NCBI GenBank assembly: GCA_903952885.1 | Contig: CAJBHE010000010.1 | Location: 1-5,040, forward strand | Length of the DNA stretch: 5,040 bases | Direction of reading: 5' to 3' | Source: an uncultured Burkholderiales bacterium | GTDB lineage: Bacteria; Pseudomonadota; Gammaproteobacteria; Burkholderiales; Burkholderiaceae_C | Part shown: one piece after another, positions 1 to 5,040 of the stretch | Position numbering within the stretch: position 1 is the stretch's first letter | Layout: each line of letters starts with the position of its first letter | Made by a program: the position numbers and the translations under genes | Notes under the pieces: generated by a model | The model's database searches: none | Told to the model about the DNA's origin: nothing | Seen by the model: the letters and a program-made list of their open reading frames with translations, nothing else

Positions 1-732
1 CGAAGATGTGTCGCCACTTGCCCTGCCAATGCGCTGATTGACTGTGATGCCGTTATCGGCAGACAAGGTCAGAGTAGCGGCCGTTGTAGTATTTTTGACG
101 ATGGCCGCATTGACCAGAATGTTGCCGTCGCCCGTGACCGCACTGCCTGTGCCCGTACCCGCAGTGTCTTTGTATGCAGGCTGATTGGATTGATTGGCCA
201 CAGTGGTGGCCACAGTGACATTGGTGCCCGCATTCAAAGCCGTGGCGATGTCAGAGGCTTTGAGTTTGGAGTAGCCAGATGTGGCTGTGGAGGCATCGCC
301 CGTGATGTCGATGTTGTCTGGATCCATCAACCAGTTAGCGGCTTTGACCGTTGTACCATCGACCGTCAATTGGTGTGCAGATGTTTCTACAAACCCGCCT
401 TGACTCTCCAGCTTGGCTCCGCTCATGTCGGTGCTTTTAGCCAGCACACCTGATTCGGATTCGCGACCAATGATGATGTCGCCGCCTTTGTTGGCTTGCC
501 CTTGTCCATCGTGGCCACTGCTGTTGGCCGTGATGCTGCCATCGACCTTAATCACGCCGTTGTCGGCCAACACAGTCACTGCACCAGCTTGTGGTGCAGA
601 GGTGTCTATGCGGCCGCTGTGCGTGACGCTGGCTACAGCCGTGCTGAGAGCGGCTGCTTGCAGTAACACTTGCCCGCCCTCGGTGACGATGACACCGCTT
701 TCGGTGTTGTTGACGGCGGTGTTGATGGCTGC
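1..732 (-). CDS. Continuation of the TpsA-like exoprotein in a shifted frame (partial, runs off left edge)
   Basis: This is the downstream part of the same exoprotein, in the frame whose codons begin at 732 and end at base 1 with no stop over 244 codons. The protein reads AAINTAVNNTESGVIVTEGG, then QVLLQAAALSTAVASVTHSG, RIDTSAPQAGAVTVLADNGV and IKVDGSITANSSG. It continues through GGDIIIGRESESGVLAK, KLESQGGFVETSA, NWLMDPDNIDITGD and GDGNILVNAAIVKN to the edge at GRASGDTSS. This Gly/Ala/Thr/Val/Asn-rich, strand-turn pattern is typical of the right-handed beta-helix shaft after the TPS domain, and the WL(L/M)DPxxI stretch recurs in large betaproteobacterial haemagglutinins. It joins the upstream frame at RLELDP|AAINTAV. 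It has no credible independent start: a TAG at 747-745 closes this frame just upstream, and the first possible start is TTG at 741. It is best read as the body of the upstream gene, separated by a one-base shift. The full protein is probably much longer, since the family often exceeds 1,000 residues. Confidence 0.8.
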
Positions 733-1573
733 AGGGGTCAAGCTCTAGCCGCACGCGTTTGCTCATGCGCACGCTCACGGTGTTGGGGGTGGCAGGTGCT
801 TGCGGTTTGGTCAGGTCATTAGGCAGTGTGACGCTTTCAGCGGCAACCAAGACCACATCGCCTTGAGGTGCGCGAATGGTGCCTTCGTTAGTCACAGTGG
901 CACCAATGAGGGCCACAAAGCCGCCAGCAGAAGTTTCAATCGTGCCTTGGTTCACCACGGCTGCGGTGCTGCCGTTGCGGGTGTATTTGTAATAGCCGGC
1001 CATGAAGTCGGCATCGGTCAAACCAAAAGTGCTGGCAGTAAAGCTACTTGCGGTAACAGAACCGTCTTTGCCAAACACCACGCCATTGGGGTTGAGCAAG
1101 ATGACTTGGCCATTGGCCTTCAATTGCCCCAAGATTTGGCTGGGGTCGTTGCCCACCACGCGGTTGAGCAGCACTGCGCTGGCGCTCGGCTGTGCGATGT
1201 TGACAGACGCACCTGTACCCACGTTGAAGCTTTGCCAGTTGATGCTGGCTTTGTCGGTGGTTTGATTAATGGCCATGGCAGCACCTTGTGTGCTGATAGA
1301 GGCCGAGCCAACGCTGACGCTGCCACCTTTGGGTAGGGCGTTGGCTGCAAGCGTCGTTTGCGAGGATTGGGCTTGGGTGTTGCCCAGCGATAAACACGCA
1401 ATGGCGACAGACGCAAAGGTGAAGCGTAAAACGCCTACAAAACCATCAGCCACTATGCTGCCACGGCAGCCTTGACCGCTGGCAGCTTTACCTGTGGATG
1501 AGGTATGTTCTCCAACAGCCACAAGCGTGCCGAGGCGTTTGGAGAAAATGATTTTGTAGCAGTTGGCGTTCAT
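548..1573 (-). CDS. Filamentous haemagglutinin-like exoprotein (TpsA), N-terminal part, interrupted by a frameshift
   Basis: This is the N-terminal part of a secreted two-partner-secretion (type Vb) exoprotein, exported by Sec and then moved across the outer membrane by a TpsB pore that is not in the window. Residues 1-30 (MNANCYKIIFSKRLGTLVAV, then GEHTSSTGKA) match the ESPR extended signal peptide and fix the start at 1573. A hydrophobic segment at about 46-64 ends in TQA-QS, a plausible signal peptidase site near residue 68. Residues about 78-250 form the TPS/haemagglutination-activity domain, with NWQSFNVGTGASVNI at 112-126, LLNRVVG at 135-141 and the diagnostic NPNGVVFG at 161-168. The family-like sequence runs to RVRLELDP (273-280). 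Residues 281-341 (CSHQHRRQQHRKRCHR and onward) are rich in His, Arg, Gln and Cys and look like out-of-frame translation up to the stop at 548. The expected continuation lies in the frame described for 1-732. As read, the product is a truncated 341-residue protein, probably non-functional as an adhesin. No clear Shine-Dalgarno is visible. The family assignment is firm; the specific function (adhesion, contact inhibition, biofilm) is not determinable. Confidence 0.88.
   Translation of the reverse strand: MNANCYKIIFSKRLGTLVAVGEHTSSTGKAASGQGCRGSIVADGFVGVLRFTFASVAIACLSLGNTQAQSSQTTLAANALPKGGSVSVGSASISTQGAAMAINQTTDKASINWQSFNVGTGASVNIAQPSASAVLLNRVVGNDPSQILGQLKANGQVILLNPNGVVFGKDGSVTASSFTASTFGLTDADFMAGYYKYTRNGSTAAVVNQGTIETSAGGFVALIGATVTNEGTIRAPQGDVVLVAAESVTLPNDLTKPQAPATPNTVSVRMSKRVRLELDPCSHQHRRQQHRKRCHRHRGRASVTASSRSQHGCSQRHAQRPHRHLCTTSWCSDCVGRQRRD
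734..737 (-). other. Frameshift site: C4 run in the tpsA-like gene
   Basis: On the coding strand the bases read CTT GAC CCC TGC AGC in the upstream frame. Removing one C gives CTT GAC CCT GCA GCC, that is L-D-P-A-A, which restores a continuous family-like protein. The site is tightly bounded. The downstream frame is closed by TAG at 747-745, and convincing downstream protein resumes at 732. The C4 run (GGGG on the plus strand) is the only homopolymer in that interval. A sequencing or assembly error, a real mutation, slipped-strand variation or ribosomal +1 slippage at CCC-U would all look the same here. Confidence 0.8.
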
Positions 1574-1585
1574 GTCTGACAGTTG

Positions 1586-1606
1586 AAAACCAACTTTGTT
1601 GGTTTT
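1586..1606 (-). repeat. Perfect 9-bp hairpin just upstream of the tpsA-like start
   Basis: AAAACCAAC (1586-1594), TTT, GTTGGTTTT (1598-1606) form a perfect 9-bp stem with a 3-nt loop. On the mRNA sense strand its 3' side ends 12 nt before the ATG at 1573, so it would lie over or next to the ribosome-binding region of the exoprotein mRNA. No Shine-Dalgarno is evident between it and the ATG. It adjoins the 10-bp palindrome GTTAATTAAC (1607-1616). The stem is mostly A-T and of moderate stability. It could affect translation initiation, be a protein-binding site, or be chance in AT-rich DNA. Confidence 0.4.
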
Positions 1607-1622
1607 GTTAATTAACCGTCAG

Positions 1623-1628
1623 ATTCTA
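1623..1628 (-). promoter_or_regulatory. Possible -10 element for the tpsA-like gene
   Basis: The minus strand reads TAGAAT here, one mismatch from TATAAT, about 50 nt upstream of the exoprotein start. No good -35 hexamer lies 16-18 nt further upstream (bases such as TATGCG occupy that position). A sigma-70 promoter here would therefore probably be weak or activator-dependent. The short AT-rich motif could occur by chance. Confidence 0.22.
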
Positions 1629-1648
1629 GAAAATTAACGTAAACCCGC

Positions 1649-1670
1649 ATATACGCTAATTGGCGTATAT
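1649..1670. promoter_or_regulatory. 22-bp dyad, candidate operator or activator site
   Basis: Perfect 8-bp inverted arms ATATACGC (1649-1656) and GCGTATAT (1663-1670) flank the 6-bp spacer TAATTG, whose core AATT is itself palindromic. Such symmetry is typical of a site for a dimeric regulator. If TAGAAT at 1628-1623 is a -10 box, the dyad centre falls about 40-45 bp upstream of the implied transcription start, where class II activators bind. The regulator cannot be named from the sequence. Alternatively it could act as an RNA stem within a read-through transcript. Confidence 0.45.
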
Positions 1671-1700
1671 CAGTCTGGAAAGCCGAGCATTTTGTGAGTT

Positions 1701-1729
1701 GCCCTCAAAACGACATGAGGTTTTGGGGC
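1701..1729 (-). terminator. Hairpin after the kinase stop, possible weak terminator
   Basis: Eight bases beyond the TAA of the kinase gene, GCCC-T-CAAAAC (1701-1711) and GTTTTGGGGC (1720-1729) form a 10-bp stem with a single bulged base and an 8-nt loop. On the transcribed (minus) sense no U tract follows the stem; the next bases are AACTCACAAAATG. It is therefore not a canonical intrinsic terminator. It may be an mRNA 3'-end or stability hairpin, a partial attenuator, or the remnant of a terminator. If it does not terminate, the exoprotein could be co-transcribed with the sensor genes. Confidence 0.35.
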
Positions 1730-1736
1730 TTGGCCC

Positions 1737-3935
1737 TTAGTTTGTCGAACAGGGCAGTGTGATGACGATGGTTGCCACGCCAGCCTGAGGGATTTCGCGG
1801 CTGATGCTGCCTTGGTGTTTGTGTATCACTGTGTCCACAAAATCCAACCCCAAACCAAAACCGGGCATAGAGGGGGTGAGGTCAAGCGAGGTGTCGTTGC
1901 ACACGGTGTTGGTGAAGGTCAGGGTGGCCACTGCGCTGCTGCCGTTGGTGTCCTGCGCGCAGCTGGCTTGGATGTGAATGCTGCTGCCGTTGGGCGAGAA
2001 CTTGACTGCGTTGAACAACAGGTTGACCAAGGCACGCACCAGCAAGCGGGTGTTGGCCATGACAAAGATGGACGAGGTGTCGCTTTGGTCGATCAGGCGA
2101 ATTTTTTTTGCATCGGCCAAATCGGCGACTTGTTCAATGGTGTCGTTGAGTAGGTTGTCGAGCAGCTCTTGTTTGAACTCGTAGCGCGGTGCTTCCGCCG
2201 AGACGGTGAGGATGAAGTCGTCCATCATGTTGAGCAAGGCTTTGGCATGGTGAACTATTTTTTCTCGTTGTCCATCAGCCTCTGGCGCTTCCGCGCCACG
2301 GCGTGTGAGCGACAGGATGGAGGCTACGGGCGTGCGCATGTCGTGCGACAAAAACTGCAAGGCACGGTCGCGCTGGGTTTGCGATTGGCGCAGTTCGGTG
2401 ATGTCGGTCAGGATGACGAGGCGGAGGTGACCGCCCGAGGGTGACTCTAAGGTGGTGGTTTTGAGGAACAACTCTTGCACGCCAAGCGCTGTGGTGAGGC
2501 GTACAAGTGATGGGTCGCTGCGGCCCATTAAAACGGCGGTCGAGAGATTCAGCTGTTGGGCCAATTGAGACAAGTCGCTGCCACTTGAAAGGTGTTGTGC
2601 ACCCAAGAGTTGTTTGATTTTTTGGTTGCTGAGCAGCAGTTGGTCTTGGGTGTCGAAGATGGCCACAGCATCGGGCATTTCGTCGACGATGGCGGCCAGA
2701 AAATCGAGTTCCGAGCGGGCTGAGGCCACGGCGTGGTCAAGTAGTTTGGCGTATTGCAGTACCACTTCGCGCGATTTGTGTTGTGTAGGTTGCGTGCGTT
2801 CAGTGGGTTGAAACTGCTGCAGGGTTGCGGCTTGGTCTTGCACAAAGTGAACAATGGCTTCAAGCCTGCGCCAAGCCCACAGCGGCTGCAAGACCAGCGC
2901 CACCAAGATGAAGGGCACGGGGTCAACCCAATAGTTGGCAAAGGTCAGCAGGGCATCGCTGATGGCGACGCCACCCAGCATCATCACAGCGGCCAAGATC
3001 AGAGCGTACCTAGGGCGCATGCGCACCAAGCTTTGCAGCATGATGAGCAGGGGAATCAAGGCTAAGCCAAACACAACGAGGTGCGGGGCTTCTTCTATCA
3101 AAGCTTGGTTGAGCGACGCATTGAGCACGCTGGCCAAGATGGCCACGCCGGGGGTGCTGGCGTTGTTTTTGCCTGAATACAACGTGGGGTAACGGTCACC
3201 CAAGCTAGGGGCTGTGACACCCACTAGAACGTATTTGTCTTTCAGCAGGCTGCGGGTGAAGTTGTCGTGAATGGCGTCCGTGAGCGAGACCACAGGAAAA
3301 CCAATGCTTGGGTCGACCATGCGAAAGCGTCTGTAGCCTGTTTGATTGAGGTCTGGGGGGTGGGTGGGATGCGCGTGTTCGTGCAGAGTCAATGCAAAGT
3401 GCGACCACTTTTGTTCCAGCAGGTTGATACCCCGAATCACGCCATCATTGTCAAACGACAAATTGATGTGGCCGATGGCAGCGGCTTTGGCAAGTGGGTG
3501 AACGGGAAGGGTGGGCTTGAGGGTTTGCTTGTTGTCTTCTTGAATTCGAAACTCAAGTGGCAAGACAGTGTTGAACCGCTGCATCGCAATGGCTAGCTCA
3601 GCATCGTCTGGGGTGGAGTCTAAAAACAAGAAGTCAAAGCCAATGACCTTGGGCCGGTAGCGGTCGTCTTCAAGCGACTTTAAAAGCTGGGTGTAGTGGT
3701 CGCGTTTGAGTGGCCAACCACCGAGTTCGGCCAAGGAGCGGTCATCCACAGCAATGATGACGATGTCTTGCGGGGCTTTGAACCCATGGAGGCGCATGAG
3801 GTGGTCGTACAGCACATTGCCCATGGACTTGGCCACATCGCCAAACACCAAGAATGCCAAAAGCGAAATGGCAATGGCGATGGTGGACAGCCACTCTCTG
3901 CGCAGCCGCGCTTTGCGTTGAAGGTGCGCGTTCAA
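1737..3935 (-). CDS. CHASE2-domain sensor histidine kinase
   Basis: This is an inner-membrane histidine kinase with an extracytoplasmic CHASE2 sensor; its 732-residue length suits the family. Residues 17-35 form membrane segment 1. CHASE2 spans about 40-283, with DIVIIAVDDRSLAELGGWPL (57-76), VIGFDFLF (97-104) and KYVLVGVTAPSLGDRYPT (234-251). Three membrane segments follow (about 284-303, 309-331, 338-355), the usual CHASE2 arrangement. A PAS-like segment at about 405-515 contains IVDEMPDAVAIFDTQDQLLL. HisKA has the H box FLSHDMRTPVASI, phosphoacceptor H531. The HATPase domain has an N box (LVNLLFNAVKFSPNGS, 636-651) and a G2 box (GFGLGLDFV, 692-700). The usual DxGxGI G1 box is missing; TFTNTVCNDTSL (673-684) stands there, so ATP binding may be altered. 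There is no receiver domain, so a separate response regulator is expected. The start is TTG at 3935: no ATG or GTG precedes M38, and the frame is closed upstream by TGA at 3968-3966. The TTG overlaps the FecR-gene stop as TTGA, implying translational coupling. The signal sensed is unknown. Confidence 0.9.
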   Translation of the reverse strand: MNAHLQRKARLRREWLSTIAIAISLLAFLVFGDVAKSMGNVLYDHLMRLHGFKAPQDIVIIAVDDRSLAELGGWPLKRDHYTQLLKSLEDDRYRPKVIGFDFLFLDSTPDDAELAIAMQRFNTVLPLEFRIQEDNKQTLKPTLPVHPLAKAAAIGHINLSFDNDGVIRGINLLEQKWSHFALTLHEHAHPTHPPDLNQTGYRRFRMVDPSIGFPVVSLTDAIHDNFTRSLLKDKYVLVGVTAPSLGDRYPTLYSGKNNASTPGVAILASVLNASLNQALIEEAPHLVVFGLALIPLLIMLQSLVRMRPRYALILAAVMMLGGVAISDALLTFANYWVDPVPFILVALVLQPLWAWRRLEAIVHFVQDQAATLQQFQPTERTQPTQHKSREVVLQYAKLLDHAVASARSELDFLAAIVDEMPDAVAIFDTQDQLLLSNQKIKQLLGAQHLSSGSDLSQLAQQLNLSTAVLMGRSDPSLVRLTTALGVQELFLKTTTLESPSGGHLRLVILTDITELRQSQTQRDRALQFLSHDMRTPVASILSLTRRGAEAPEADGQREKIVHHAKALLNMMDDFILTVSAEAPRYEFKQELLDNLLNDTIEQVADLADAKKIRLIDQSDTSSIFVMANTRLLVRALVNLLFNAVKFSPNGSSIHIQASCAQDTNGSSAVATLTFTNTVCNDTSLDLTPSMPGFGLGLDFVDTVIHKHQGSISREIPQAGVATIVITLPCSTN
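3932..3935 (-). other. TTGA stop/start overlap between the FecR and CHASE2 kinase genes
   Basis: The TGA stop of the FecR-domain gene (3934-3932) shares two bases with the TTG start of the kinase gene (3935-3933). The preceding bases on the coding strand, CAGCCACCCACAAGCC, contain no Shine-Dalgarno. Kinase translation therefore probably depends on ribosomes finishing the upstream gene and re-initiating. A weak start codon combined with coupling would keep kinase levels low relative to FecR. Confidence 0.65.
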
Positions 3936-5040
3936 GGCTTGTGGGTGGCTGACAGAAGAATCAACTCAAACGCGCCAGACTGGCGAATGACGGTGTCATT
4001 GCCTGTCGTATCAGACGCTGGCGTCATGGCGTAGGACAAGGTCCAGCTGTAGTTACCAGCGGGTAGCCCCTGAATGGCAAAGCGGCCGTTACGTGCTTGC
4101 AGACTTTGTGTGTTGACCAGTGGCTCAGAGGTGCCGTTGTTCATGCGAGAAAGCGCAAAGCTGATGGGCGCACCATCGGCCAAGGGGGCGTCAAAAACAG
4201 CACTGCAACGCGCTGCTTTGCCGTCATCAGGGGCAGCGCAAAAAGCGTATTGACGCTCGGTGCCCACAAGGCCAGAGGCCGACACAGAGGTGAGCTGATA
4301 AAACGTGGCTTGTTTGGTCACACGCGGAATAAATAGCTCGGGGGCCAACAGGTTTTGTGAGCTGCGGTTGCCCGTGAGATTGGCGGTGTTCGCGCTGTCA
4401 GCCACGTAGTAGTTGGCGAGTGGCACAGCGGTGAGCTTGGCAACAAATGAGGGCTGTGCACCAGAGGTGGCCAAAGCGCTTTCAAATGCAGGAGGCGCGA
4501 GCAGTTTTTCAATCGCAAGTGCTTTGCCATCAGCATCAATGGGCACACCAAGGCCTTTGGTGATGGGCCTGCCTTGCGCGTCGGCACTGCCGCGTGTTTG
4601 CACGATGCCGCCCAGCACCTCTACTTGGCCGGCGTTGTCTTCGGGTGAGTACCCCACACGGAACTCGGTGCCGCGCACGCCCATGATGGACAGGGGTGTG
4701 CGAATTTCGAAGGGGGTGGTTTTGGCACGGCCTTTGTGCACATCTAGCTCGACACGACCACGCGCGAGGTCAAGGCGAACCTCGGGGGCTGACTCGATCG
4801 CATTTTTACGTAAGGTGGTGATTTTGAGTGAGGCGCTGGAAGGCAAGCGAATGATGGAGCCATCTTCTAGCAACAACGACACATGACACTCGGGTGGCAC
4901 CTCGATGACAGCACCTTCTTGCAGCACAGCGCCCACGGCCAACGGTTTGGCTGATGTGGCCAAGCGAATGGCGGTGGCACACGACAAGCTCATGATGGTT
5001 GCTTTGGAGAGGCTTTGTTTGACAATGTGGCGAGGCAGCA
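3932..5040 (-). CDS. FecR-domain protein, 5' end outside the window
   Basis: This is a probable periplasmic FecR-domain protein; classical FecR passes envelope signals to an ECF sigma factor, but many FecR-domain proteins lack that partner. Numbering from the ATG at 4993, the domain spans about residues 1-135, with PLAVGAVLQEGAVI (17-30), VSLLLEDGSIIRLPSSASLK (38-57), the hallmark FEIRTPLSIMGVRGTEFRV (95-113) and GQVEVLGGIVQTRG (122-135). Residues about 225-350 form a separate strand-rich module: C252 and C263 could form a disulphide, and RFAIQGLPAGNYSWTLSY resembles carboxypeptidase-regulatory or fibronectin-like sandwich folds. The start is not 4993. The frame stays open to 5040, reading LPRHIVKQSLSKATI before that Met; the Met falls within the first strand of the domain; no Shine-Dalgarno precedes it; and a start there gives no signal peptide. 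Related proteins often carry an N-terminal signal and a LysM domain, which would lie outside the window. The gene overlaps the CHASE2 kinase gene by 4 bases. No sigma factor is visible. Confidence 0.82.
   Translation of the reverse strand, partial: LPRHIVKQSLSKATIMSLSCATAIRLATSAKPLAVGAVLQEGAVIEVPPECHVSLLLEDGSIIRLPSSASLKITTLRKNAIESAPEVRLDLARGRVELDVHKGRAKTTPFEIRTPLSIMGVRGTEFRVGYSPEDNAGQVEVLGGIVQTRGSADAQGRPITKGLGVPIDADGKALAIEKLLAPPAFESALATSGAQPSFVAKLTAVPLANYYVADSANTANLTGNRSSQNLLAPELFIPRVTKQATFYQLTSVSASGLVGTERQYAFCAAPDDGKAARCSAVFDAPLADGAPISFALSRMNNGTSEPLVNTQSLQARNGRFAIQGLPAGNYSWTLSYAMTPASDTTGNDTVIRQSGAFELILLSATHKP

Noticed and set aside
548..733. C-terminal 61 residues of the 341-residue reading (CSHQHRRQQHRK onward) as a genuine cationic tail
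   Set aside because: The same bases in the neighbouring frame encode a continuous exoprotein sequence, so the tail is out-of-frame translation after the shift.
190..748. Two overlapping plus-strand open frames at 190-453 and 413-748
   Set aside because: Both are opposite the exoprotein beta-helix coding frame, which is clearly family-like. The plus-strand products show no domain features.
800..1336. 178-codon open frame on the plus strand
   Set aside because: Lies wholly antisense to the TPS domain, which has strong family motifs. Its translation is rich in His, Cys, Gly and Ala with no domain pattern, as expected of an antisense shadow in GC-rich DNA.
1120..1416. 98-codon minus-strand open frame overlapping the TPS domain
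   Set aside because: A different frame from the TPS domain; Pro/Ser/Thr/Arg-rich with no motifs, so a shadow.
1574..1736. Small RNA, riboswitch or attachment site in the intergenic gap
   Set aside because: Only short dyads and hairpins are visible. There is no known riboswitch core, tRNA-like fold, or direct repeat flanking a mobile element.
4413..4886. 157-codon open frame on the plus strand
   Set aside because: Antisense to the FecR domain. The protein is Ser/Pro/Arg-rich with no recognisable motif or ribosome-binding site.

Overview
The window holds three consecutive genes, all on the minus strand, so transcription runs from high to low coordinates. In transcription order they encode: (1) a FecR-domain protein, open at the right edge; (2) a CHASE2-domain membrane histidine kinase; (3) the N-terminal part of a large filamentous-haemagglutinin-like exoprotein (TpsA, two-partner secretion), open at the left edge. 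The moderate-to-high GC content, the ESPR-type long signal peptide, the TPS domain and the FecR/CHASE2 pairing suggest a Gram-negative betaproteobacterium, probably Burkholderiales (Comamonadaceae-like). That placement is inferred from sequence style; no marker gene is present.

Region by region. 5040-3932 is the FecR-domain gene. Its frame stays open to the edge, and the first ATG (4993) lies inside the domain, so the true start is outside the window. 3935-1737 is the CHASE2 kinase: one membrane segment, a periplasmic CHASE2 sensor, three membrane segments, a PAS-like region, a HisKA phosphoacceptor (H531) and an HATPase domain with a degenerate G1 box. It starts at TTG within a TTGA overlap with the FecR stop, so the two genes are tightly coupled. 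1736-1574 is an AT-rich 163-nt intergenic stretch with a hairpin after the kinase stop, a 22-bp dyad, a possible -10 element and a hairpin just before the next start. 1573-1 is the tpsA-like gene. Its reading frame is interrupted once, at a four-base C run on the coding strand (734-737). Beyond that point the expected exoprotein sequence continues in another frame to the window edge.

How they may work together (inference): FecR-domain proteins and CHASE2 sensors both work in or face the periplasm. The pair looks like an envelope-sensing unit placed directly upstream of a secreted adhesin-like protein that has its own potential regulatory region. The TpsB transporter, the response regulator and any sigma factor are not in the window.

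No tRNA, rRNA, CRISPR array, insertion sequence or plus-strand gene could be supported. No gene-free stretch exceeds 300 bases.
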